Positions 1 through 8,433 of a DNA stretch of 64,000 nucleotides are shown here, in pieces. Origin of the DNA: Pseudocolwellia sp. AS88. GTDB lineage: Bacteria > Pseudomonadota > Gammaproteobacteria > Enterobacterales > Alteromonadaceae. The stretch is taken from the NCBI RefSeq assembly GCF_030551755.1, contig NZ_JAUPEC010000017.1, positions 33,417-97,416 of the forward strand, given 5' to 3'. Each line of letters opens with the position of its first letter. The stretch's first letter is position 1. Below the pieces are notes generated by a model. That model was not told the DNA's origin, ran no database searches, and saw only the letters and a program-made list of their open reading frames with translations. The translations under genes were made by a program, and so were the position numbers.

Positions 1-1431
1 TTAAATCAGTCGATGTTTATCGAAAACCCACGTGATAACTCTAAATATCATGCTATTGATAAAAGTAATGCCATCTCGGTAGTGCAAATACACGAAGTTG
101 AGCAGAACTTAAGTAACGAAAAAGAAGAAATAAACACTTCTGTTTTCGATAAAATCAAACACCTAAGTATTGATAAACAACCACTGTCGTTAATCTTTAG
201 CGGTAGCGCTGGTAGCCCACTAACCCTTAATGTTAAAACTCAAGGTTACGGGGAAGGTAAAGCGATTACAGAAGAGCAAAGCTTTGAACTTACATCAACT
301 AACAACTTAGTTACTAGCGACAAAAACTGTATTGACGCTGATGCCATTGAAAAGCGCTTTAAAGGTTTTAACAACGCACACTTTAATTTAATAGAGTTAA
401 ATTGTGACTCGGTTGCAGACAACTTAAGTATTCCGTTTAAAGATTTAACAGCTCTTAAAAACGAACTGTCGTTAATACTTAATGACAATTCACCTGTTCA
501 TCCTGAAGTTATTTTACCTAAATTAACTCGTCATCCTAAACAAGAAGATCCTGCCATTAAAGCTAAGCTATCGATTCTTATTTCAGATGAAACAGACATT
601 AATTTAAGCAACGTAACCGATGCCGATATTTACTTTAAATTACCTGATGCTTACAAACGTGGTTGTACAAAATACGTAGGATTTTTCAAAGAGAATCCAA
701 CCTTAATACCATGGTTCCCTTCAGTATTAATTGGTAAAGATTACGATGTGGCACTTAACATTTTAGAGCAAGTAAAACCTAAACTTATCGTAACCAACAA
801 TACTGGTATTGCGAATCGAGCTTTTGAGTTAGGTATTAGATGGATCGCGGGGCCTTTCTTAAATACTACTAACTCTTATGCGCTATTAGCCATGAAAGAA
901 TCGTTTGATTGTGAAGGTGCATTTATTTCTAACGAGATTAATCATCAGCAAATGAAAACTATTGCTCGTCCTGAAAACTTCAAATTGTTTTACAGTATTT
1001 ATCACCCTATTTTGTTGATGACCAGTCGTCAGTGTTTCTTCCAACAAAGTGTAGGTTGTGAAAAGCCACGTATAGATAACGGCTGTATGTTGTCGTGCGA
1101 TAAATCGACTAGCATCACCAACCTTAAAGGTGTTTCGTTTGCTATTGATAAACAAAAAGCCGGTTACCCAAGTATTTATAACAACGACCAGTTTTTGAAT
1201 ATCGATATAATTAACGATTTAGCTCCACTATTTGACGGCTTTATGATCGACCTAACAAACATTGGCGCTGGTGATAAAGAGTCTCCTGATAAAGCGGTAT
1301 TAATTGAGCAATTTGAACAACTGCTTAAGAAAGACGAAAATAATAACCCAGAGCAGAAAATACAAATTAAAACCGTACTTGATAAGTTAGTGCCAGAACA
1401 AACTAACGTACAGTATTACAACGGGCTTTAA
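1..1431 (+). CDS. rlhA: RlhA-like U32 peptidase-family protein (23S rRNA C2501 hydroxylation), 5' end missing
   Basis: This is the C-terminal part of a U32 peptidase-family protein. The frame is open to the first base, so the gene begins outside the window and the ATG at 13 is not its start. About 476 codons are present, against roughly 650 residues for E. coli RlhA (YdcP). The last 170 residues carry the Cys-rich stretch expected of the family (SRQCFFQQSVGCEK, then CMLSC), which in relatives would hold a cofactor or cluster. RlhA is known to be needed for 5-hydroxycytidine at position 2501 of 23S rRNA. The assignment rests on recognition by eye of the C-terminal region. A strong hairpin terminator follows at once. 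A decayed copy of this gene's 3' end lies further downstream at 2774-2949. Confidence 0.8.
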   Translation, partial: LNQSMFIENPRDNSKYHAIDKSNAISVVQIHEVEQNLSNEKEEINTSVFDKIKHLSIDKQPLSLIFSGSAGSPLTLNVKTQGYGEGKAITEEQSFELTSTNNLVTSDKNCIDADAIEKRFKGFNNAHFNLIELNCDSVADNLSIPFKDLTALKNELSLILNDNSPVHPEVILPKLTRHPKQEDPAIKAKLSILISDETDINLSNVTDADIYFKLPDAYKRGCTKYVGFFKENPTLIPWFPSVLIGKDYDVALNILEQVKPKLIVTNNTGIANRAFELGIRWIAGPFLNTTNSYALLAMKESFDCEGAFISNEINHQQMKTIARPENFKLFYSIYHPILLMTSRQCFFQQSVGCEKPRIDNGCMLSCDKSTSITNLKGVSFAIDKQKAGYPSIYNNDQFLNIDIINDLAPLFDGFMIDLTNIGAGDKESPDKAVLIEQFEQLLKKDENNNPEQKIQIKTVLDKLVPEQTNVQYYNGL

Positions 1432-1447
1432 TTCGTTCTTAACATAC

Positions 1448-1485
1448 AAAAAAGGTGCTTAAAGTTAAACTTTAAGCCCCTTTTT
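1448..1485. terminator. Bidirectional terminator between rlhA and the SMP-30-like gene
   Basis: The arms GCTTAAAGTT (1457-1466) and AACTTTAAGC (1468-1477) are perfect complements. They are preceded by an A-run and followed by CCCTTTTT, so the hairpin can stop transcription from both of the convergent genes. Confidence 0.85.
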
Positions 1486-1513
1486 ATTCATCTCTATGTA
1501 AATGAAGTTTACT

Positions 1514-2701
1514 TTAAAAAGGAAAGCCTTTTACATTTAGCTCCGTTGTGTAAATTCCAGCTTGTAAACATACTTCTTCACCACATAAACGCAGTTTATT
1601 TCCATCCATTGGTGCTGTAAGCCCTGTAACAAATAACGTTTTCCCATCACTGCCACCAAAAGCAATATTAGTAACAATATGAATACCGTCTACGTTTAAT
1701 GTACCTACTTCTTTTTGATTATTGTCGAGTATCACCACCACTTGCCCATCTTTTCTGTCAGCTAGTTCTCGCGTAGTTGTAACATAAATATTGCCGCTAC
1801 AATCTTTACCTAGCCCATCAATAGGAGTGTTTAACAATTGTTTAGGTTGAGACACTTCACCCTTGTTTAAGTCAAATACCCACAAACCTTGTAAACCACC
1901 AACAATCAGCTTTTGTTGATCAAAAGACAACATAATGCCATTGGGTTTATCAGCCAAAGCTGGAACAAGTTCTGTAACCGCAGTCGCATTTACTTTACCG
2001 TCGGCTGTAACACGATAAACTCGTTGCCCTTCTTCAGTAGAGCCTGCATTTCCGCCTCCCTGCACAGTGGCTAAATCAACATTCGACGGAATATTCCAAT
2101 TTGGATCAGTAAAATAAATCGTATCATCAGCAGCAAGTGTTAAATCATTTGGTGAGTTAAAGCGCTTGTTTTGATAACTACTTACAATTGGCGTTACCTG
2201 TTTCGTTTGCCAATCAATTTTGGAAATAGAACCATCTAACTGACGTGTAGCAATTAACTCGCCTTTGCTATTCAACGCTAAGCCATTGGTACCCGCAACA
2301 GTATCTTCCAACCAAACTTCAGCTTTACTACCCGGAACCCAGCGCCAAATAGTAGTTTGGTTAGTTAATTTACCCCCTTTTTCGTCAGGCTGGTGTGTGC
2401 CCATATTGGTGTAATATAAAGCTCCATCGTGCCAAACCGGACCTTCAATATTGTTAGCCCCTTGGTACATTAATGGAATATTGTCTACACGAGTTAACTT
2501 TACATCGGTTAAATCTAACTGTTCACTTTCAGAACCTGCAGGACAATATAATTCATTCAATTTTGCAGTCGCTAATGACTCTGGCTTTGCTGAACTAGCT
2601 GAATTTGCAATAACACTATTTGTACAAGATGCCAAAAACAAACTCGTACTCAATACTGTAATAAATGTGAATTTTTTAGATTTACCTTGATGAAATGACA
2701 T
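1514..2701 (-). CDS. SMP-30/gluconolactonase-like lipoprotein
   Basis: This is a predicted lipoprotein of 395 residues, with a signal peptide and lipobox LFLASC (Cys26) and then a six-bladed beta-propeller of the SMP-30/gluconolactonase/LRE family. The metal-site landmarks are in order: EGPVW (Glu86), SPNDL (Asn185), KPNGI (about 252-256) and a later DGLGKD segment. Characterised relatives are metal-dependent lactonases acting on sugar lactones. The substrate here cannot be told, and a lactonase role is inferred from the fold motifs only. The gene is monocistronic, converges on rlhA with a shared terminator, and sits between intact rlhA and a decayed copy of the rlhA 3' end, which suggests it arrived by a local rearrangement. 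Confidence 0.8.
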   Translation of the reverse strand: MSFHQGKSKKFTFITVLSTSLFLASCTNSVIANSASSAKPESLATAKLNELYCPAGSESEQLDLTDVKLTRVDNIPLMYQGANNIEGPVWHDGALYYTNMGTHQPDEKGGKLTNQTTIWRWVPGSKAEVWLEDTVAGTNGLALNSKGELIATRQLDGSISKIDWQTKQVTPIVSSYQNKRFNSPNDLTLAADDTIYFTDPNWNIPSNVDLATVQGGGNAGSTEEGQRVYRVTADGKVNATAVTELVPALADKPNGIMLSFDQQKLIVGGLQGLWVFDLNKGEVSQPKQLLNTPIDGLGKDCSGNIYVTTTRELADRKDGQVVVILDNNQKEVGTLNVDGIHIVTNIAFGGSDGKTLFVTGLTAPMDGNKLRLCGEEVCLQAGIYTTELNVKGFPF

Positions 2702-2773
2702 TAAAAAGCCTTAGCGTGTATTAATAAAATTAGCGATTAACTTAATCGTTATCATAGCTTAAATTATAAAAGA

Positions 2774-2949
2774 CTAAAAAGCCGATTACTCAAGTATTTA
2801 TAACAACAACCCGTTTTTGAATATTGATAGGATTAATGACTTTATAATTTCCTCAACAAACAATGCTGCAGGCGATAAATATAAATCAAAACGTCCTTAT
2901 TAAGTTAGTTACACAACAAGCTAACGTTTAGTATTACAATAAGCTTTAA
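2774..2949 (+). pseudogene. Decayed duplicate of the rlhA 3' end
   Basis: The stretch is a degenerate copy of 1153-1431. Shared blocks include AAGTATTTATAACAAC (2791 onward), GTTTTTGAATAT, TCAACAAACAATG versus the parental CTAACAAACATTG, and a final GTATTACAA..GCTTTAAT ending at the same stop codon. Two parental segments, of about 20 and 100 bases, are missing, and the frame is broken (for example TAA at about 2900). It codes for nothing. With the intact gene it brackets the SMP-30-like lipoprotein gene as direct repeats. I aligned it by eye, and the blocks are too long and too well ordered to be chance. Confidence 0.85.
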
Positions 2950-3095
2950 TAACCTTGTATATATTTTATGAAGTAGGCTTAACCACAGCTTCATGTAATA
3001 GTATTAGGCATTTTTTAACCTGTATAAACTAGCTGAATATTAATTCATAACACTAGATTTACAGCATTTATTAATAACACTATTAAGTACAAGTT

Positions 3096-3848
3096 ATGCC
3101 AAACAATAAGATAATCAAACTAAGTCTAACTCCAGCAGATTTTGGTGATATTTCTGATGAACTTGAAGAAGGTATATTCAACTCATATTTATCAAAGCCA
3201 CATCATCAAGATGCTCATAAGCACACACATAAGAATGTACACCGCTACTATGAAGATGAATCAATAGGACTTTACATTGATGTCTCAGGTGCTACCAACA
3301 AAATAGAGTCTGCTGTGCCTCATGCCTTTGATGAATTTATAAGTATCATCGAAGGTGTTGCAGAAATAAAAAACAATAAAACAGGCATGATAGACACCGT
3401 TATGGCGGGCGAAAGCTTTGTTATACCTAAAGGCTACGATTACCAATGGCATCAAAGCGATCACTTACGTAAACTCCACCTCATTTATAAGCCACAAAAT
3501 GAGCCTGAAAACTCAAGCCAAGTAAGTCTTGTTTATATAAATGAGCACAGCTCAGTACCTTGGCAAGCAACGTCTGATGGCCATAATAAAAAAGTCCTTT
3601 ACCAAAATCCAAGTCAAAGTTTTACATCAGGTATATGGCAAAGCAAAGGCTTTGACACAGGTTTCATCACCTTCCCATATAATGAATTTATTATCATTAA
3701 ACAAGGTAACCTTACTTGTACTGAGGCTGAGGGCCTTGAGCATAAAGTAAGTTCAGGCGAAGCTCTATTTATACCAAAAGGCACTCGCTGCTCGTGGTTG
3801 GTAACAGACGATATAACTCTTTACTTTGCACAAATAAAACAGCCTTAA
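3096..3848 (+). CDS. Two-cupin (bicupin) protein
   Basis: This 250-residue soluble protein has two cupin domains. The first (about 75-150) contains FDEFISIIEGVAEI and GESFVIPKG, and the second (about 195-250) contains YNEFIIIKQGNLTC and GEALFIPKG. Both resemble the Cupin_3 (EutQ/ureidoglycine aminohydrolase-like) pattern. A His-rich stretch near residue 35 (HHQDAHKHTHKNVH) could bind metal but is not the usual cupin metal motif. No signal peptide is seen. It stands alone, downstream of the rlhA remnant and upstream of a convergent LytTR gene. Family membership is fairly clear. The reaction is not known and may be sensing rather than catalysis. Confidence 0.7.
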   Translation: MPNNKIIKLSLTPADFGDISDELEEGIFNSYLSKPHHQDAHKHTHKNVHRYYEDESIGLYIDVSGATNKIESAVPHAFDEFISIIEGVAEIKNNKTGMIDTVMAGESFVIPKGYDYQWHQSDHLRKLHLIYKPQNEPENSSQVSLVYINEHSSVPWQATSDGHNKKVLYQNPSQSFTSGIWQSKGFDTGFITFPYNEFIIIKQGNLTCTEAEGLEHKVSSGEALFIPKGTRCSWLVTDDITLYFAQIKQP

Positions 3849-4089
3849 AGGACTTATAAAACCTGAGTAGCTTTATCATAAGTAAATTTAAAATAGAATA
3901 TGGTATAACAAGTACTGCCTTATTTATTGTTAACTCTCAATGGCAATTAAAAACCAATGAGACTTATCCCTTCTTAAAAACAAACGAAGGCAACGAATAA
4001 ACAAAGCTTCCTTACAACAACTTATTGCTAAATCACCTCAACAGGGTTGTTAATAATTACTGACAGTTGTTATAGCTAAGTAGACAAAT

Positions 4090-4938
4090 CTAAGGTAGCG
4101 AAACAAGCGTTTTTACTTGCACTAAGTAGCTACGTGATACGGGCACAAGCTGTTGATTAACTAATTTTAACAATAGTTTTCGCCCTTCTTTCTCTTCCCC
4201 TACTACCGCCTCTTTTGCGACCCACCAAGACCGATGTGTTTGTACGCCAGGGTAGTCTTCTAAAAATGCTAAAGCATCTTTAAAGCGCATTAGTAGTAGG
4301 TGATGACCTTTATCGGTATGCACCTTCAGGTAATGATCATCCATTTCTAAACAAAGTAACTGCCCTCGTTTTTCTAATGGCAACTTCTGCATAAATTCTA
4401 TGAATTTTTTATCTGTTGTTTCGATATGACTTTTTTGTTGCTCAATTAACTGCTTTTGTTGTTGCTGCAATTGTTGCTTTTGTAATTGAAAATGGTTTTT
4501 TACCGTGTAAATGAAAGAAATCAGCCCTCCCATAATAAAAGTTCTCAGCATCATCTGTGGTACCAAAGATAAATAAGGCGCTGGAATATCAAAAAATATC
4601 ATAACAATAAAAGGCACGACGAAGCTCATGATGGCACTGCCGATTGTTGCTAAAAATACAATACGACACCAATACTTAGAAAAAATAGTATTGGGTCGTT
4701 TTTGCAAAAAGTCATTGCCAAAATATATTATGGGAGAATAAATAAAGTAGCCACTAAAACAAAGTAACAACCAAAAGATCCACCCCTTTAGCAAACCAAT
4801 ATTATCCATACCGAAAGGGGTTAACAAAGCTAAAATACTAGCAATAATTACAATTAACATAGCATCAGCTTTAATCTTATTTATATCCCACTTTACTATT
4901 TTATCTTTATTTTCAATGGGTAATTCACGATTCGTCAA
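4090..4938 (-). CDS. Membrane-anchored LytTR transcriptional regulator
   Basis: The protein has 282 residues. Four hydrophobic helices (about 27-45, 52-72, 88-115 and 123-145) are followed by a Gln-rich coiled coil (about 150-180) and a C-terminal LytTR DNA-binding domain (about 185-280, with MDDHYLKVHT, FKDALAFL and RSYLVQV). This is the architecture of membrane LytTR regulators that work without a response-regulator receiver domain. The proposed start is TTG at 4938, which follows an in-frame stop with no earlier ATG. The first in-frame ATG, Met27 (4860), would remove a hydrophilic N-terminus. It is transcribed away from the DUF2141/carotenoid-oxygenase pair, which is its most likely target. 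That link is an inference from position. Confidence 0.75.
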   Translation of the reverse strand: MTNRELPIENKDKIVKWDINKIKADAMLIVIIASILALLTPFGMDNIGLLKGWIFWLLLCFSGYFIYSPIIYFGNDFLQKRPNTIFSKYWCRIVFLATIGSAIMSFVVPFIVMIFFDIPAPYLSLVPQMMLRTFIMGGLISFIYTVKNHFQLQKQQLQQQQKQLIEQQKSHIETTDKKFIEFMQKLPLEKRGQLLCLEMDDHYLKVHTDKGHHLLLMRFKDALAFLEDYPGVQTHRSWWVAKEAVVGEEKEGRKLLLKLVNQQLVPVSRSYLVQVKTLVSLP

Positions 4939-5117
4939 TGGTACATCGGCCTTTTTGGTTATTTATACGAAGAATTTGTGTTATTTCACGAACTCTTGAT
5001 GTTCTTTTTATTTTTAGCATTTTATCCTTTTTCATCATCGAAACAACGATAACAATTTATTTAAATACTTATCTAAATGCTTATCTAAATGTTAATAAAA
5101 TAAAAAAGGAAAATAAA

Positions 5118-5585
5118 ATGAATTCAACATTAACAACAATCTGTTCTATTGCAATGTTATTTACAACTCCGCTTCTATCGGCAAAAACTTTAGAGTTTAC
5201 CATTGACGGAATTAAATCAAGCAAGGGGAAGATATACGTTCAACTGTTTAAAGGTGAAGGAAACTATCAAAGTAATAAAGCTTACCTTTCTAGCATTGCT
5301 GTCGCTAAGCAAGGACAAATAACAATACGGTTTAACGATTTAGACGTTGATGACTTAGCTACTGACGGCGCAGATGCTAACGACCTAAACAACGATTACG
5401 CTATTCGTTATTACCATGATGAAAATGACAGTGCCAGCATGGAAACCAACCTCTTCGGCATGCCAACTGAAGGTTACGGCTACTCGAACAATGCCAAAGC
5501 AAACTATGGCCCAGTAAAGTACAAACAAATAAAGTTTTATCTCACTACTGAAACCGTTTCAAACACTTCTACTATCGTTTACTAA
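5118..5585 (+). CDS. DUF2141-family secreted protein
   Basis: This 155-residue exported protein has a signal peptide ending near LLSA-K (about residue 22), followed by a DUF2141-type beta domain (LEFTIDGIKSSKGKIYVQLF near the start, then YAIRYYHDEN and NLFGMPTEGYGYSNNA, which is the family hallmark). I chose ATG 5118 because AAAAAGGAAA lies just upstream and a signal peptide follows directly. The open frame continues upstream to 4938, but the extra N-terminal residues look non-coding. Only 21 bases separate it from the carotenoid oxygenase gene, so the two probably form an operon. The function of DUF2141 is unknown. Its partner suggests a role at a pigment or apocarotenoid step in the periplasm. 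Confidence 0.8.
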   Translation: MNSTLTTICSIAMLFTTPLLSAKTLEFTIDGIKSSKGKIYVQLFKGEGNYQSNKAYLSSIAVAKQGQITIRFNDLDVDDLATDGADANDLNNDYAIRYYHDENDSASMETNLFGMPTEGYGYSNNAKANYGPVKYKQIKFYLTTETVSNTSTIVY

Positions 5586-5606
5586 TCGAATTAAGGGATT
5601 AATCAT

Positions 5607-7160
5607 ATGCAACGTCGTCAGTTATTAAAAAATATTGCCGGTTTAGCCGGAGTTGGTGCTAGTAGCTTGGTACTGGGTAACCCTATCGCTACGCTGGTTA
5701 ATTCAAGTACTCAGCGTAAGGCTGATTTACTAGTCAATGCGAAACAAGCATTTAGCAGCGCTATAAAAACTAGCCCAACATTATTAGGTTTACAAAACAC
5801 TACCGGTAACTTCCCACCTCAACAACTGATTATCGAAGGAAAACTGCCTAACGATATCAGCGGTGTATTGTACCGTAATGGCCCAGCTAAGTTTGAGCGA
5901 GGCGATCAACGTTATTTACACCAATTTGAAGGTGATGGCATGATCAATAGCTTCACCTTTTCAGAACAAAGCATTACCCATCAAGGTAAGTTTGTGCAAA
6001 CAACAAAGTTTATTGCAGAGCAGCAGAAAAATAAATTTTTGTATTCAGGTCCACTAAGCCAAATAGAAAACAGTAGAAATGTTTCACTCGCTGATGCGGT
6101 TAACACCGCTAACATTAATGTTATCCCTGTTAATGATGAAATTTGGGCATTGTGGGAGTCTGGGTCAGCAACCGCTATGAACGCTAAAACACTCGACACT
6201 AAACGTCGCGTAAATTTAGGCGAAAATAGCCAATATGGTGACAAACTTAAAGGATTAGCATTTTCAGCACATCCTAAAATTGAAGCCAATGGTGATATTT
6301 GGAATTTTGGTTTAAGCCCTTCAGGCCATATTGCTTTGTACCAATTATCGTCAAAAGGCATCGTAAAAAATGTTGGGATGATAAACGCACACTATCGCGG
6401 AAAAATGCTGCATGACTTTCTGATCACTCATAAACATATCTTAATTATATTACCCTCATTAACGGCAAACTCTGTAAATGATTCTAGCGCTACAGCTTTA
6501 TTTAAAAGCTTTAAATACGATGAAAATTTACCAATGCAAGTATTAGTCATCGACAAACAGTCATTGACCTTAAAAAAGCAATTTGAATTGGATGCTGGCT
6601 TCGCCTTTCACTTTGGTAATGCGTGGGAAGAAACTGATGGTACGATTCATTTTGATGCGAGTATCAATACCAATGTTGATGTGATGGATGAACTGTCTGA
6701 GCTAATGTCGGGTAAGTTACGAAATTTAGATAACTCACCGCATACAGCCCTTTTCACATTACATACAAATGGTAGCACCACAAAATCGAGTATTGAGGGC
6801 GATAGCGAGTTTCCACGAGTTTATGATCATTTAGTCGGACAACGTAATAAAAAGCTTTATACACTTTCTCATACAGAAAGTAACTTTTGGCGTGATACCG
6901 TTTGTTGCTTAGATACCGACAGCGGAGAAAAAGATAAGTTTGTTTACGGTGAAGACTTTATAGCTGAAGAGCATATTATTGTTTCCAACACCGCAAAAGA
7001 AGGTGAAGGCTATTTAGTAGGTACTGCGTTACACATACCGAGTAAACGAACATGTTTAAATATATTTAAAGCCGACAGTTTAAGTGAAGGACCTATTTGT
7101 AGAGCATGGTTACCCTACCATATTCCACTAGGTTTACATGGCAGTTTCAAAGCAAGTTAA
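5607..7160 (+). CDS. Carotenoid oxygenase (RPE65/CCD family), Tat-like leader
   Basis: This 517-residue protein belongs to the carotenoid cleavage oxygenase family. The four iron-binding histidines are visible: His222 (FSAHPK), His269 (MLHDF), His335 (AFHFGN) and His511 (GLHGSF) near the C-terminus. The conserved GVLYRNGPAKFE and EGDGMINSF segments near residues 86-117 match the family N-terminal region. The leader begins MQRRQLLKNIAGLAG, a twin-arginine-like motif, so export to the periplasm is likely. Relatives split conjugated polyenes or stilbenes with O2. The substrate here is unknown, and no carotenoid synthesis gene is in the window. It lies directly downstream of the DUF2141 gene and opposite a membrane LytTR regulator. 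Confidence 0.88.
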   Translation: MQRRQLLKNIAGLAGVGASSLVLGNPIATLVNSSTQRKADLLVNAKQAFSSAIKTSPTLLGLQNTTGNFPPQQLIIEGKLPNDISGVLYRNGPAKFERGDQRYLHQFEGDGMINSFTFSEQSITHQGKFVQTTKFIAEQQKNKFLYSGPLSQIENSRNVSLADAVNTANINVIPVNDEIWALWESGSATAMNAKTLDTKRRVNLGENSQYGDKLKGLAFSAHPKIEANGDIWNFGLSPSGHIALYQLSSKGIVKNVGMINAHYRGKMLHDFLITHKHILIILPSLTANSVNDSSATALFKSFKYDENLPMQVLVIDKQSLTLKKQFELDAGFAFHFGNAWEETDGTIHFDASINTNVDVMDELSELMSGKLRNLDNSPHTALFTLHTNGSTTKSSIEGDSEFPRVYDHLVGQRNKKLYTLSHTESNFWRDTVCCLDTDSGEKDKFVYGEDFIAEEHIIVSNTAKEGEGYLVGTALHIPSKRTCLNIFKADSLSEGPICRAWLPYHIPLGLHGSFKAS

Positions 7161-7615
7161 TGCATAAATTAGTGCGTAGATTAATGATCAACAGATCCTA
7201 ATTAAGTTTTTAAGTTAGGATTGATAGATGGTAGGTTTAAGAGCTACTTCCCAGTTCTTTCCTACCTCATTTGGTTAGATCAAAAGCCATCATTTCTGCC
7301 GTTCATATCCCAAGTTTATAAGTAAGCTGCTCAGAATATATTTTATAATAAATAGTAGATTTATATTGTTGAGAAGTCTGACTAATAAACTATAACCACT
7401 CAAAAAAACTTTAACCAATTGATATTTAATACTTATTTATATTTAACATTGAATATTATTGAGACTTCTCAGTAATATCTAAGCTGTAGTGATAATTAAA
7501 ACTTTATTATTCCTAAATCTATGAAAATATGGGATATTGATACTAATTAAATAAATGTTATGGGACTGATATTACTGAGAAGTCTCCATAATTAGCTGTT
7601 ATAGGAATATCAAGT
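7161..7615. other. 455-bp AT-rich intergenic region
   Basis: No gene is visible. Just after the carotenoid oxygenase gene lie a TCCTAA/TTAGGA pair (about 7198-7220) and a GGTAGG (7230-7235)/CCTACC (7261-7266) pair, which may form a weak terminator. The rest holds three copies of a GAGAAGTCT-containing repeat, described separately. Confidence 0.6.
7461..7586. repeat. Perfect 19-bp inverted repeat around an 88-bp AT-rich segment
   Basis: Left arm 7461-7479 (GAGACTTCTCAGTAATATC) and right arm 7568-7586 are exact reverse complements. A third, imperfect copy in the right-arm orientation lies at 7363-7379 (TATTGTTGAGAAGTCT). The 88 bp between the arms contain no ORF. The segment ends about 30 bp upstream of the TTG start of the next gene. 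It could be an invertible segment, a small non-autonomous element or a regulator site. The sequence alone does not decide. Confidence 0.75.
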
Positions 7616-8251
7616 TTGGGCACTCAAGAAAACTTAAAAAAATCCGTTGAGAATTGGCGAGATATTGTCGTCTTTAATGCCAAAAATGACTCACTGCGAG
7701 CCTTTGTTGATTCTGTTGTATCTTCAAGTTCTGATATCGATAAAACCTCAAACTGGGCAATTGGTGTGGCAGGTGCTATTTCAGGTTTATTAATTACTAA
7801 TCTTGACAAATTAACTCCAAAATTCTTCGAAATAAGCGAGATTAAAATACTCTTAATCATTTTGGTGTCGTCAATATTATGTGGGTTGGCACAAAAATCA
7901 CTTGCATTAACTTGTTCTGTTCACCTCAAAGTAACTGAAGCCACAGCAAATAAACTAAAAGAAATAATAGATACATTCGAATCAAGCGAAGCGTCAATAC
8001 AAAAGATGATAGATGACCATCAATTAGATACTGATATCGAATTTGATATATACAAAGTAATTGAGAGGTTTGTTAATTTATCACCGTTTTATATAAAATG
8101 GTACGCACAAAAAGAAACACAGAAAGTATTATCCGATCCTGAGTATAACTCCAAAAAAACCCTTAGATCATATTATCGACAAAATGGATGGTTGTTACTT
8201 CAAGCTATGTTTTTTATGTTTTTTATTCTATTCGCAGTAACATCCTTATAA
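7616..8251 (+). CDS. Membrane protein of unknown function (TTG start)
   Basis: This 211-residue protein is not one I recognise. Two hydrophobic segments sit in the first half (about 47-64 and 75-100) and one at the extreme C-terminus (about 190-210), with a charged, helix-rich region between them (VTEATANKLKEIIDTFESSE onward) that could be a cytoplasmic coiled coil. The start is TTG at 7616. There is no in-frame ATG between the upstream stop (7589) and this codon, and AGGA lies about nine bases before it. It stands alone behind the 19-bp inverted repeat. A membrane-linked defence or stress effector is one possibility, but nothing in the sequence proves it. Confidence 0.6.
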   Translation: MGTQENLKKSVENWRDIVVFNAKNDSLRAFVDSVVSSSSDIDKTSNWAIGVAGAISGLLITNLDKLTPKFFEISEIKILLIILVSSILCGLAQKSLALTCSVHLKVTEATANKLKEIIDTFESSEASIQKMIDDHQLDTDIEFDIYKVIERFVNLSPFYIKWYAQKETQKVLSDPEYNSKKTLRSYYRQNGWLLLQAMFFMFFILFAVTSL

Positions 8252-8341
8252 GTCAGTCAAGCAGGACAGCTCCCTCGTTTTAGTGGACAACACCTCACAC
8301 TAAAATAAATAAGGTGCAGTTAAACTCCCAATTAACTCGTC

Positions 8342-8380
8342 AAAAAAAAGGTAATAACATCGCTGTTATTACCCTTTTTT
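8342..8380. terminator. Bidirectional terminator, GGTAATAACA family
   Basis: The stem GGTAATAACA (8350-8359)/TGTTATTACC (8364-8373) has loop TCGC, with an A-run before it and a T-run after it. It serves the convergent ends of the membrane-protein gene and the metallophosphoesterase gene. The core is identical to the hairpin at 24912-24937. Confidence 0.85.
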
Positions 8381-8433
8381 ATATCTAAATACCTAAACAC
8401 TTAACTAACCAGAACTCAGTTTAAGTCGTTAGC

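Noticed and set aside
3849..4089. Possible gene remnant between the bicupin and LytTR genes
   Set aside because: No coherent frame or similarity to neighbouring genes was seen.
4938..5117. Upstream extension of the DUF2141 frame
   Set aside because: It lacks a ribosome site and gives a signal peptide in the wrong place; ATG 5118 has both.
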